Origin: Candidatus Yonathbacteria bacterium
GTDB taxonomy: Bacteria; Patescibacteriota; Minisyncoccia; Phycocordibacterales; UBA1550
Direction: 5' to 3'
DNA: 32,844 bases
NCBI GenBank assembly: GCA_016215205.1
Contig: JACRKU010000015.1
Coordinates: 1-32,844 of the forward strand
The position numbers were made by a program, and so were the translations under genes. Positions 24,777 to 32,844 of the stretch are shown piece by piece (the first letter of the stretch is position 1; the number at the start of each line of letters is the position of its first letter). Under the pieces are notes generated by a model, which was given only the letters and a program-made list of their open reading frames with translations, was not told where the DNA came from and ran no database searches.

Positions 24777-24803
24777 CCACTTGGAGGCAAGGCCTCCAAG
24801 TGG
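24777..24803. repeat. REP palindrome immediately downstream of RAYT stop (CCACTTGGAGGC-AAG-GCCTCCAAGTGG)
   Basis: Perfect 12-bp arms; begins 1 bp after the TAA codon. Confidence 0.9.
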
Positions 24804-24824
24804 TCGCTTCCAATATAGGTGGGT

Positions 24825-24857
24825 AAAAAAAAGAGGCGACAATGTCGCCCTCTTTTT
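24825..24857 (-). terminator. Intrinsic terminator for the response regulator gene
   Basis: AAAAAAGAGGCGAC-AAT-GTCGCCCTCTTTTT hairpin (one bulge) with A/T tracts. Confidence 0.7.
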
Positions 24858-24872
24858 GCTTAAAACCTTTTT

Positions 24873-25265
24873 CTACAGACCACCTTTCGTCGAGCCCTTG
24901 CCTTGCAGATACTCACGCACCTTTTCCATCACTTCTTGGATAGGGTGCTGGGACTTTACAAAGTAGTCATTCGCGCCGAGTTCAAGCGCGCGCTTGATTT
25001 CAGAGTCTTCGCCGAGGTTGGAAAGTATAACAACGGGAATGAGTCGGTACTCCGGATTTGAACGAATATCCTTTAGGACATCAAAACCGTTTTTCTTGGG
25101 GAGCAAGAGATCAAGAAGAACAAGGTTCGGCCTTTTCTTTTTCATCTCATCAAACACCGCCTCGCCGTCCATTGCGACAGACACACTGTGTCCCTCGAAA
25201 ACCAAGTTGTCCTTGAGTGCTCTTACCAAAAAATCTTCATCTTCAACAATTAATACATGGTTCAT
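24873..25265 (-). CDS. Response regulator, receiver domain only
   Basis: MNHVLIVEDEDFLVRALKDNLVFEGHSV...NLVLLDLLLPKKNGFDVLKDIR...PVVILSNLGED; REC fold. Confidence 0.9.
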   Translation of the reverse strand: MNHVLIVEDEDFLVRALKDNLVFEGHSVSVAMDGEAVFDEMKKKRPNLVLLDLLLPKKNGFDVLKDIRSNPEYRLIPVVILSNLGEDSEIKRALELGANDYFVKSQHPIQEVMEKVREYLQGKGSTKGGL

Positions 25266-25292
25266 ACTATAATATTTATATTATCCCCCTTA

Positions 25293-27047
25293 TTATACAC
25301 TAGTGCTATTTTGTGGCAAGCCTTCGATGGCATTGTACGGGATGTGCACATAAAATGTGGAACCCTTTCTTTCTTCTGATTCAAATGAAATGCGCGCGCC
25401 GATTTTCTCTGCGAGTGTTGCCACGATATAGAGTCCGAGTCCGGTGCCGCGCGTATCAAAAGTCTTTGCATTTGATGCGCGGTAGAAACGCTTGAAAATT
25501 TGCGCGCGCTCGTTTTTAGGGATTCCAATGCCGAAATCTTTTACCGCGAAGACAAGTTCGTTTGATTTTTTTTCGATACTCACAATAACTTCACCTCCTT
25601 TAGGCGAATAGTTGATTGCATTTGATATGAGATTTTCGAGAATATTTCGCAACATAATCCGATTGGTCTCAATAATATACTCTTCGTTTTTTTGCAGTCG
25701 AAGGATTATATGCTTGCTTTTCGCGACATCGCTTTGCGTCTCAAAAAGGACATCAAAAAGCATTGATGATGACACGCGTTCCTTTTTGGGTTGCGCGATA
25801 TCACTTTCTATGCGAAGCACGGAAAGCATGTCGTGTACGAGTGTGGTCATGCGCTCGTTTATTTTATAAATTTGGTCAAGGTATTCCTCTTGTTTTTTTG
25901 TGAGCGTTCCATTTACCCCTTTTTTCAGTGTTTCAATGAGCCACTTGGTACCGGAGAGCGGAGTACGAAGCTGATGCGAGGCGATGGAAAGGATGTCGCG
26001 TCGCGTTCTTTCAATTTCAGCTTCGCGCGTGGTGTCTCGGAAAACTGCGATAGCCCCAATGAGTTCATTGTCGAGAATGACGGGGTTGATTGTCCCCGCG
26101 ACAGGAACATATTTTCCGTCTTTGGCGATATATTGTTTAGCTATTGTTGGCGTCTCTTTGCCTGTAGCGAGCGCTACCGTGACTGAGCGTTTTTCTTGAG
26201 GGATTATTTCGTCATTTTCGTCAAGACCAATAATAATTTCAGTCATTTGTTTTCCGACAAGCTCCTCCTTTCTCCAACCGAGCATTTTTTCTGTCGAGGG
26301 GTTTACCTCAATAATCTTCCCTGTTTTATCGGTAGTAATCAGTCCTTCACCGATGCTTGCAAGGAAGGCGTCACTAGTTGCTTTTAACAATTCAATCTTT
26401 TTCAGGTACTCTCTTAGCTTTTTTTCTGCATTTTTTCTTTCCGTAATAACTACGCGTGTGGCGATATATTTTTTAGGTTTCCCGTCTGAACCCAAAACGG
26501 GAGCAATGATTGCATCAACCCAATAGTAGCCCCCATCTTTCGCGCGATTTTTTATTTCCCCGCGCCAGATTTTGCCACTTGAAATGGTCGCCCACATCTC
26601 GACAAACATTTCTTGTGGTTGATGCCCAGACTTTAGTATCCGATGGTTTTGTCCAAGGAGCTCTTCTTGTGAGTATTTTGATATGTCAATGAATTTTTGG
26701 TTTGCGTAAATGATGTCGCCCTTTTCGTCGGTAATAGAAACTATGATGCTGTTCTCAATAGCATCATAAATAGCGCGGCGCTCCACTTCAATTTCACTAG
26801 TATATTTCTCCACAACAACCCCTGCTTTTTCGAGTTCAATGATTTTTGATTGAAGCGGTCTGACTGTAAGAATATAAACTAATGGAGATACAATTGCAAT
26901 CAAAAAGAAGCTGTCAATAAAATCTATATAAGATATTTCGTGAAGAGAAAGATATCTCAAGCTAAACATAATAAATAGCTCTGTCGCGAATATTCCAAAT
27001 GTAAGATAGACAAATAATTTGTAGCTAGAGAAATCTTTTTTGCTCAT
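25293..27047 (-). CDS. PAS-domain sensor histidine kinase
   Basis: N-terminal TMs, two PAS domains, SIASHQLRTPLSGTKWLIE (HisKA), NLISNAINYSPKGGEV / DFGIGIPKNE / RGTGLGLYIV (HATPase). Confidence 0.92.
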   Translation of the reverse strand: MSKKDFSSYKLFVYLTFGIFATELFIMFSLRYLSLHEISYIDFIDSFFLIAIVSPLVYILTVRPLQSKIIELEKAGVVVEKYTSEIEVERRAIYDAIENSIIVSITDEKGDIIYANQKFIDISKYSQEELLGQNHRILKSGHQPQEMFVEMWATISSGKIWRGEIKNRAKDGGYYWVDAIIAPVLGSDGKPKKYIATRVVITERKNAEKKLREYLKKIELLKATSDAFLASIGEGLITTDKTGKIIEVNPSTEKMLGWRKEELVGKQMTEIIIGLDENDEIIPQEKRSVTVALATGKETPTIAKQYIAKDGKYVPVAGTINPVILDNELIGAIAVFRDTTREAEIERTRRDILSIASHQLRTPLSGTKWLIETLKKGVNGTLTKKQEEYLDQIYKINERMTTLVHDMLSVLRIESDIAQPKKERVSSSMLFDVLFETQSDVAKSKHIILRLQKNEEYIIETNRIMLRNILENLISNAINYSPKGGEVIVSIEKKSNELVFAVKDFGIGIPKNERAQIFKRFYRASNAKTFDTRGTGLGLYIVATLAEKIGARISFESEERKGSTFYVHIPYNAIEGLPQNSTSV

Positions 27048-27095
27048 ATGTAAATATTCTACTCCTAAAGATGAATAATTGAAACAGGAAAAAGC

Positions 27096-27136
27096 AAAAT
27101 CCCGCCGAGCACCAGAATGGTGCTCGGCGGGATTTT
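27096..27136. terminator. Intrinsic terminator of cold-shock gene
   Basis: AAAATCCCGCCGAGCACCA-GAA-TGGTGCTCGGCGGGATTTT, perfect arms. Confidence 0.85.
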
Positions 27137-27149
27137 ATGGAGAGCAGTA

Positions 27150-27347
27150 TTATGCGCGCTCTACGTTTACTGCAGACATTCCCTTTGGAGAATCCTCAGT
27201 TTCGAAAGTTACAGCATCACCCTCGCGGATGTCGTCAAATGCGACGCCTACGAGTGAGTTTGAATGGAAGAACAAGTCCTTCTGCATTCCTTCTGCGGTG
27301 ATAAAACCGAAACCCTTATCAGTAACCTTTTTTACAATACCTTTCAT
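27150..27347 (-). CDS. Cold-shock domain protein
   Basis: MKGIVKKVTDKGFGFITAEGMQKDLFFHSNSL: RNP1/RNP2-like motifs. Confidence 0.92.
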   Translation of the reverse strand: MKGIVKKVTDKGFGFITAEGMQKDLFFHSNSLVGVAFDDIREGDAVTFETEDSPKGMSAVNVERA

Positions 27348-27439
27348 AATTTTTTTATTTACTTTAACAAACCTAATTAATATACAAAATATAGATGATA
27401 GACTATGAGAAATGGTGTGACCTCTTCCTACAACCCCTA

Positions 27440-27844
27440 CTACTTTTGTAAGACAAACATAGCATATCCGTATAAAGAAGTCAACCCCGTTAAAAAAAAA
27501 GAAAATCGCCCAGTCTCTTTAGAGAGACTGGGCGATGGCTGACGAACATGTTCCGAAAATTCTCGCTCGAGTTTCTCTCGAGTATTGTCCGGGTTGTTTG
27601 TATAGATATGCAACCGTTGCACTGCTTGTGTTCCGCGAACAACGATTCTCCATCCTCCATGAATTGGAATAAATTTAATACCGAAACATCCGCCCTTTGA
27701 TCGTTTGATAATTCCAAGCGAGATTTTCTTTACTTCCGGAAATTTGTTGACGAGCTCCACAACCCTTTGCGCCGCTTCGGTAACCGTGGTGTGCCTGCAG
27801 AACTTTGCTCCGTGTATATGCCCTTTGCGTTTTCCGTTTGACAT
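27440..27844 (-). CDS. DUF2103-like putative metal-binding protein; 3' end runs through a terminator hairpin
   Basis: HGAKFCRHTTVTEAAQRVVELVNKFPEVKKISLGIIKRS...GGWRIVVRGTQAVQRLHIYTNNPDNTREKLEREF resembles DUF2103 by recall; not searched. Confidence 0.55.
   Translation of the reverse strand: MSNGKRKGHIHGAKFCRHTTVTEAAQRVVELVNKFPEVKKISLGIIKRSKGGCFGIKFIPIHGGWRIVVRGTQAVQRLHIYTNNPDNTREKLEREFSEHVRQPSPSLSKETGRFSFFLTGLTSLYGYAMFVLQK
27493..27536 (-). terminator. Intrinsic terminator hairpin inside the 3' part of ORF 27440-27844
   Basis: ATCGCCCAGTCTCT-TTAG-AGAGACTGGGCGAT (27505-27536), followed on the minus strand by TTTCTTTTTTTTT. Confidence 0.8.
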
Positions 27845-27919
27845 ACATAACCCTCTTTTTGCGATTGCCTGCCGGGAAGTATCCCAAAAAATTATCTTTT
27901 TGTCAAAAGTGTGTCACAT

Positions 27920-27948
27920 TTGACAATAACCTCAATTATCTATATGGT
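27920..27948 (+). promoter_or_regulatory. Sigma70-like promoter (TTGACA-17 bp-TATGGT)
   Basis: Consensus -35 and near-consensus -10 about 70 bp upstream of ATG 28018. Confidence 0.55.
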
Positions 27949-28017
27949 GTCGACAGACAGGGCAAAATGATTTTGCTTTGCACCGTACCTTAACATTTGG
28001 AACCACAGGAGAGAAGA

Positions 28018-28782
28018 ATGAGAAACATTCGTGTTGTATCGTTGGTTGTATTTGTCGTTCTGTTCGCCACCTCAAGCGCTTTTGCGGATCGTGTCGCCGT
28101 GTCAAGTGGTACCGTTATCCAAACTCAAAATGGCACTCGAACTTTGGCGTCAATCGAAGGTTTAACCACAGAGAACAGTCTGCGGCAAGGAGGGCGTATT
28201 GCCGAAATAGCGACAGGTGAAGTAACAGCAGGCGTTTCTGCTTTGCTTCAGGCGGACAAGGTTTTGGGCAAAGAAATAGCCGACTTCGAGACGAAAAAAG
28301 CAAACACGCAAGCATCTCTTGAAGGGCGATATGCTGATTTCAAGGGTCGTCAGGCGGTTCACAATGCAGAAGCTGGGCAGCAACATGCTGCAGCGGCTCA
28401 AAAATGTCCTGACCAAGCCTGCATGAATCGAATCAACTCGTGGCGAGATCGGATTGACGCCAGAAAAAAGTTGCTCGACGCGGAAGTAGCCGCATTATTC
28501 GCTGAAAGTGATTCTTTCGTAGCAAAGTCGAAGGCTGACGCCGATAACCTCAATGCAAGAGTCAGCGCGTTGAAAGCCAAGATGGGTTTGGCGTATAGCC
28601 AGCTCAAGATGCTCGTCGAGTATTCACGGCAGATAAACGAGAAACTCCGCGCGTATCCATCGGGACCTTGGCAGCCTGAAGGGAAGCATCCAGGATACAA
28701 TCCAAGCGGGAAGTATCCTGTATTGGACAAGGCAATGGAGCAGATTAAAGAACTAAGTAATCGCGGTTTTGATACAAAATAA
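28018..28782 (+). CDS. Secreted hypothetical protein, helical/coiled-coil-rich
   Basis: Signal peptide MRNIRVVSLVVFVVLFATSSAFA; strong SD (AGGAGAG) upstream; Ala/Lys/Asp-rich helical body. Confidence 0.65.
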   Translation: MRNIRVVSLVVFVVLFATSSAFADRVAVSSGTVIQTQNGTRTLASIEGLTTENSLRQGGRIAEIATGEVTAGVSALLQADKVLGKEIADFETKKANTQASLEGRYADFKGRQAVHNAEAGQQHAAAAQKCPDQACMNRINSWRDRIDARKKLLDAEVAALFAESDSFVAKSKADADNLNARVSALKAKMGLAYSQLKMLVEYSRQINEKLRAYPSGPWQPEGKHPGYNPSGKYPVLDKAMEQIKELSNRGFDTK

Positions 28783-28812
28783 GGATTTCTATGTGTCATT
28801 AAATCGTTTGCC

Positions 28813-28845
28813 AAAAGACCGCACAAATCGTGCGGTCTTTTTTTG
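28813..28845 (+). terminator. Intrinsic terminator
   Basis: AAAAGACCGCAC-AAATC-GTGCGGTCTTTTTTT. Confidence 0.85.
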
Positions 28846-28887
28846 TCTTGCTGAGGTTACTTTTACTGAATTTTCTTGAACAAACTC

Positions 28888-29664
28888 TTAGAGTGATAAT
28901 GTGATTTCGTTCGAATATATTCCGCATGACCCGCCAAGGTATTCGCAAGCTCTTGCGTAGTATGTTCCGGTGCCGTTGAATGCATCAAGTGTTGCACTGG
29001 ATGATCCTGTGTCCGATGTGTATAAGTATTTATCATCGTTCCGGGTTGGATATGTTGGGTGTGGATTCTTTGACCAAACGATTTTAAACCCCTCTTTTGA
29101 ATAGCCGACAGTTGACCATTTTGCCATATTTCCATTTACTTCAAGGGCGATAGAAGTAACTGTTCCCACACTGCCGACAGTTTCCTTTTTTTGATATTCA
29201 GTCTCAGCTTTTTTAATCTGAAAATCTTTTTGGCATTTAAGATTTTTTACTGATGCTCTCACTCCCGCATTGAGTTCTCCCGTTTGGTCGATACCTATGT
29301 CCTTTTGAAAGTTTTTGAGCGCGGCCCTTGTGAGTTTCCCAAAGTAACCCGTTGATTTATTTTTAAAATAACCTTTTTCTTTTAAGAAATTCTGAAGACC
29401 CATTACGTATTCTTTGAGCCCATCGTCTTCGCCATCGCCGATAGACAGATCAATACCAGCGAGAATGCACTGAACTTTATTTTTTCTGATTTCCTCGAGC
29501 TGATTTTGAAGTTTTGTTATCAATGCGACAAGATCTTCTTCTGAATAGCTTGAAATGTTTGAAACATAGTTTGTTGCTCCCTGTGTTTCGCTCATTGCAA
29601 AAGTAAAACCGGGGAACAAAAATACAGATAACACAATAAGATACGCAAAAATTTTTTTGATCAT
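28888..29664 (-). CDS. Secreted protein with peptidoglycan-binding-like domain
   Basis: Signal peptide; VMGLQNFLKEKGYFKNKSTGYFGKLTRAALKNFQKDIGIDQTGELNAGVRASV is PG_binding_1-like. Confidence 0.75.
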   Translation of the reverse strand: MIKKIFAYLIVLSVFLFPGFTFAMSETQGATNYVSNISSYSEEDLVALITKLQNQLEEIRKNKVQCILAGIDLSIGDGEDDGLKEYVMGLQNFLKEKGYFKNKSTGYFGKLTRAALKNFQKDIGIDQTGELNAGVRASVKNLKCQKDFQIKKAETEYQKKETVGSVGTVTSIALEVNGNMAKWSTVGYSKEGFKIVWSKNPHPTYPTRNDDKYLYTSDTGSSSATLDAFNGTGTYYARACEYLGGSCGIYSNEITLSL

Positions 29665-29838
29665 TTTTTATTTAATTGCTAATATTGTTAATACTTACAA
29701 TGTTGAAGACGGTCTATAAGATACAATTCTTACATACACACCACAATATCACTGATTATCTTTTTGTCACTAGATGAAAATAAGCCCGCCACACACACTC
29801 GCGCTTCGCGCGATCCCTATTTTGGGCTTCATACTGAC

Positions 29839-29913
29839 TGGCTCCGCGGGTAGGGATCGAACCTACGACCAAGCGATTAACAGTCGCTTGCTCTACCACT
29901 GAGCTACCGCGGA
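29839..29913 (-). tRNA. tRNA-Asn (anticodon GTT), CCA encoded
   Basis: TCCGCGGTAGCTCAGTGGTAGAGCAAGCGACTGTTAATCGCTTGGTCGTAGGTTCGATCCCTACCCGCGGAGCCA folds as a cloverleaf; anticodon loop CTGTTAA. Confidence 0.95.
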
Positions 29914-29949
29914 ATAATTTTATATAAACACTTTTTACCTTGGTGGCTC

Positions 29950-30008
29950 GTTCCCGCCTGTAAACAGTCGCTTGGCTAATTTCTATTGCCACTGAGCTAC
30001 CGCGGAAT
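29950..30008 (-). pseudogene. Degenerate tRNA-Asn-like fragment (5' acceptor/D-arm part plus foreign sequence)
   Basis: 20-bp exact match (ATTCCGCGGTAGCTCAGTGG) and 12-bp match (CAAGCGACTGTT) to the neighbouring tRNA; T-arm absent. Confidence 0.55.
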
Positions 30009-30142
30009 ATATATTGAGGTGTAGTACATCACTTATTTCGGCAATGGAGTACAATGTGCATAATAGCAAAACTTGAGGAAATTGCAAAATTTTGATAAGA
30101 TTGGAATTCATTAAACTAAATTTAAAAAATTACTGAATCACT

Positions 30143-31576
30143 ATGAAAAAGACAAAAATCGTAGCAACTATCGGCCCCGCATCCGAGAGCGAGGAAATTC
30201 TTACCAGTCTAATAAAAGCGGGAATGAATGTTTGCCGTTTGAATTTCTCTCACGGAAACCACGAAGAACATTTGGTTCGATTGAAAAATATCCGCGCTGT
30301 TGCTCTGAAACTTGGCACGCCAACCGCAATCTTGCAGGACTTGTCCGGTCCAAAAATCCGCATCGGAGATTTTTATCAGGAGCGTGTGATGCTTAGAAAG
30401 GGCGCTATCTTTACACTCACAACGAAAGCATGCGTAGGAGACGAGACCAAGGCGTTCGTAAACTACGCGGCGCTTCCAAAAGAAATCAAGAAAGGGGATT
30501 CAATTCTTCTTGATGACGGCAAAAAACACCTAGAGGTTATTTCCGTTTCGGGCGCTGAAATAAAATGCCGTATTATTGTCGGCGGCGAGACAAAAGGCCG
30601 CCGCGGCGTGAATCTCCCCGGTGTGTCACTCAAGATAAGCTGTCTCACGGCGAAAGACAAGAAAGATGTGATTTTTGGTATTGAAAATAAAGTTGACTAT
30701 GTCGCGCTTTCGTTTGTGCGCCGCGCGTCTGACATTCGCGAGCTTCGCGCGATTCTCACAAAAGCAAAATCGACTGCAAAAATTATCGCAAAAATTGAAA
30801 CTGAAGAAGCGATTCAAAATATCGATGCGATTATTGCCGAGACTGACGGTGTAATGGTAGCGCGTGGCGACCTTGCAGTGGAGGTTCCGGCGCAGGAAGT
30901 GCCGATTCTTCAAAAAATGATTATTGGAAAATGTAATGTTGCGGGCAAGCCGGTTATTGTGGCAACGCAAATGATGGAATCGATGATTAAGTCTCCCGTG
31001 CCTACGCGCGCGGAAGTCTCCGACGTGGCAAACTCAATCCTCGACGGAGCGGACGCAGTGATGCTTTCAGAAGAAAGCGCGCTTGGTGAATACCCCATTT
31101 TGGCAGTTGCCATGATGGCAAAGGTTGCTCTAACATCAGAAAAAAATTATCCGCATCGAGAAGCGCTTTATGGTGATATTCTCTTGCCAACTCATGACAC
31201 GAGCATGCATCGAAAAGATGTAGTGGATGCGGTGACTTTTTCTGTCGTGAGCACCGCGTCGGCTGTCGGCGCAAAAGCTATTATAGCGCTTTCGGAGTCT
31301 GGCCTTACTGCGCGAATGGTTTCGCGTTATCGTCCGGCACAGCCGGTGATTGCGATGAGCCCGAAGGATTATGTGGTGCGTCAACTCGAGCTTGTTTTCG
31401 GATGTTTTCCAGCGCGTATCAATAACCTTACAACGATTGCTGATGTGATGAAAGCCGTGCGCGCGTATGTGCAAGAGCACAAGATTGCAAAGAAGGGTGA
31501 CAAAGTTGTTGTGGCGGCAGGCGTGCCTTTCGGGCATATTGGAGGAACAAACATGGTAATGGTGGAGGTGATATAA
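30143..31576 (+). CDS. pyk: Pyruvate kinase
   Basis: KTKIVATIGPASESEEILTSLIKAGMNVCRLNFSHG...MVARGDLAVEVPAQEVPILQKMII...GKPVIVATQMMESMI. Confidence 0.97.
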   Translation: MKKTKIVATIGPASESEEILTSLIKAGMNVCRLNFSHGNHEEHLVRLKNIRAVALKLGTPTAILQDLSGPKIRIGDFYQERVMLRKGAIFTLTTKACVGDETKAFVNYAALPKEIKKGDSILLDDGKKHLEVISVSGAEIKCRIIVGGETKGRRGVNLPGVSLKISCLTAKDKKDVIFGIENKVDYVALSFVRRASDIRELRAILTKAKSTAKIIAKIETEEAIQNIDAIIAETDGVMVARGDLAVEVPAQEVPILQKMIIGKCNVAGKPVIVATQMMESMIKSPVPTRAEVSDVANSILDGADAVMLSEESALGEYPILAVAMMAKVALTSEKNYPHREALYGDILLPTHDTSMHRKDVVDAVTFSVVSTASAVGAKAIIALSESGLTARMVSRYRPAQPVIAMSPKDYVVRQLELVFGCFPARINNLTTIADVMKAVRAYVQEHKIAKKGDKVVVAAGVPFGHIGGTNMVMVEVI

Positions 31577-31617
31577 GTGGAACATTCGGGACAGGAAGAA
31601 CCAGGGAAATAATAAAT

Positions 31618-31845
31618 ATGTACATCAGAGTTCGCGTATCTGCGGGGGCTAAAAAGGAATCTTTGTCGCAGAGCACTAAAGATTCCTTTTTAGTGTCGGT
31701 AAAAGAGAAAGCGGAGCAAAATCTCGCCAATAAGCGAGTTCTGGAAATTATTGCTGAACACTTCGGGGTATCGCCCAAGCAGGTCCGCATCATTTCAGGG
31801 CATCATAGTCCCGGGAAAATCTTGTCTATACCAGACACGAAGTGA
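31618..31845 (+). CDS. DUF167 (YggU) family protein
   Basis: IRVRVSAGAKKES...VSVKEKAEQNLANKRVLEIIAEHFGVSPKQVRIISGHHSPGKIL. Confidence 0.85.
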   Translation: MYIRVRVSAGAKKESLSQSTKDSFLVSVKEKAEQNLANKRVLEIIAEHFGVSPKQVRIISGHHSPGKILSIPDTK

Positions 31846-31857
31846 TATACTGTGTGT

Positions 31858-32229
31858 ATGAAAATCAAAATAACGACAACAAATATCGATTTGACCAGCG
31901 CCATTGAAAGTTATGTAGATGAAAAAATGAAAAGTGTGGAAAAGTTTGCAATACCGCACCAGAGCGAGAATCCGATTATGGAGGTTGAAATCGGAAAGAC
32001 AACCAATCATCATCAGTCTGGCGATGTGTTTCGCGCAGAGGTGAATATGCGCGTGCGCGGCAAGCATTTCCGCGCGACATCGGAGGAGAGCGATTTGTAT
32101 GCGGCTATCGACGATGTGCGAAATGAGCTCGTGCGCGAACTTTCCTCACATAAAGACAAGGCACGCACGCTCGTTCGTCGCGGTGCCGGAATGATTAAAA
32201 ATATGCTTCGCTTTGGACGCGGAGAGTAG
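31858..32229 (+). CDS. Ribosome hibernation promoting factor / RaiA-like (short HPF)
   Basis: MKIKITTTNIDLTSAIESYVDEKMKSVEKF...MEVEIGKTTNHHQSGDVFRAEVNMRVRGKHFRATSEESDLYAAIDDVRNELVRELSSHKDK. Confidence 0.9.
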   Translation: MKIKITTTNIDLTSAIESYVDEKMKSVEKFAIPHQSENPIMEVEIGKTTNHHQSGDVFRAEVNMRVRGKHFRATSEESDLYAAIDDVRNELVRELSSHKDKARTLVRRGAGMIKNMLRFGRGE

Positions 32230-32244
32230 TTTCCAATAAACATT

Positions 32245-32844
32245 ATGAGCACAAAAAATATCATTTTTCTTTTAACCGCCGTTATTTTTATTGTCGGTAT
32301 CGTGTGGCTCGGCGGTGCCCAAAAAACACCAACCGCGCCGGCAATAACAGAAACTAAAACCACAGCAACCACCCCAGAAGTTAAGACAGGAATTAATTCA
32401 AAGAGACCTATGACCACAGTAACAATGACAACGAATAAAGGAGCAATCACACTCGAGCTTTTTGCAGACCTTAAGCCAAAAACTGCCGAGAATTTTACCA
32501 AGCTCGCAAAGGAGGGATTTTATAACGGCTCACGCTTTCATCGCGTCATCAAGGGATTTATGGTTCAAGGAGGCGACCCGCTTTCAAAGGACACAAACAA
32601 AATGAACGCGTGGGGAACTGGCGGTCCCGGATATCAGTTTGCAGATGAGCTCGCTACAGAAAACAAAAATGTTATTGGTACTATAGCAATGGCGAACTCC
32701 GGCCCTAATACAAACGGCAGTCAGTTTTTTATCAATACAGCAAACAATAATTTCCTTGATACGAAACATACGGTATTTGGTAAAGTGACCGCAGGGATGG
32801 ATGTGGTAGCGGCAATTGAGAATACCAAGACTGGCGCAAATGAC
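32245..32844 (+). CDS. Peptidyl-prolyl cis-trans isomerase, cyclophilin type, membrane-anchored/secreted (3' truncated by window edge)
   Basis: Open frame from ATG 32245 to window end: N-terminal TM, then MTTNKGAITLELFADLKPKTAENFTKLAKEGFYNGSRFHRVIKGFMVQGGDP...ANSGPNTNGSQFFINT. Confidence 0.92.
   Translation, partial: MSTKNIIFLLTAVIFIVGIVWLGGAQKTPTAPAITETKTTATTPEVKTGINSKRPMTTVTMTTNKGAITLELFADLKPKTAENFTKLAKEGFYNGSRFHRVIKGFMVQGGDPLSKDTNKMNAWGTGGPGYQFADELATENKNVIGTIAMANSGPNTNGSQFFINTANNNFLDTKHTVFGKVTAGMDVVAAIENTKTGAND

Noticed and set aside
24074-24803. Possible CRISPR array from repeated TTGGAGGC palindromes
   Set aside because: Spacing is irregular (about 170-290 bp), the units sit in and around a RAYT CDS, and no cas genes are visible; REP interpretation fits.
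27490-27717. Alternate-frame ORF inside the DUF2103-like gene
   Set aside because: The main frame carries the family-like sequence through LEREF; the alternate frame has no recognised motif.

Overview
The window carries bacterial chromosomal DNA. Gene content and style (short secreted proteins, type IV pilin-like genes, cohesin/dockerin-type surface proteins, a REP-associated transposase, compact operons) suggest a Patescibacteria/CPR (Parcubacteria-like) genome; that assignment is inference. Contents: the 3' end of a class A beta-lactamase-like serine hydrolase; an accessory patch with HicBA, a Phd-like antitoxin, a frameshifted RelE, a glycosyltransferase-like and a methyltransferase-like gene; a plus-strand pilus/surface-protein locus ending in a prepilin-like protein fused to a seven-repeat beta-propeller; a tight minus-strand operon (BaiN/HI0933-like flavoprotein, two P-type ATPases, MacA/MacB/permease-like efflux); a SET-domain protein; an MFS transporter; an adjacent pair encoding a membrane-anchored cohesin-like protein and a 1182-aa dockerin-terminated surface protein; a RAYT with its REP palindromes; a histidine kinase/response regulator pair; a cold-shock protein; a DUF2103-like gene; tRNA-Asn with a degenerate neighbour; and pyk, DUF167, HPF and cyclophilin genes. 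The strongest findings are (1) the neighbouring cohesin and dockerin genes, (2) REP palindromes embedded in frame and in both orientations inside the RAYT coding sequence, (3) a 7-nt periodic AGAA-type repeat filling plus-strand spacers and running into pilin/signal-peptide coding sequence, (4) the pilin/propeller fusion, and (5) a P1B-like ATPase with CADD in place of the usual CPx motif.
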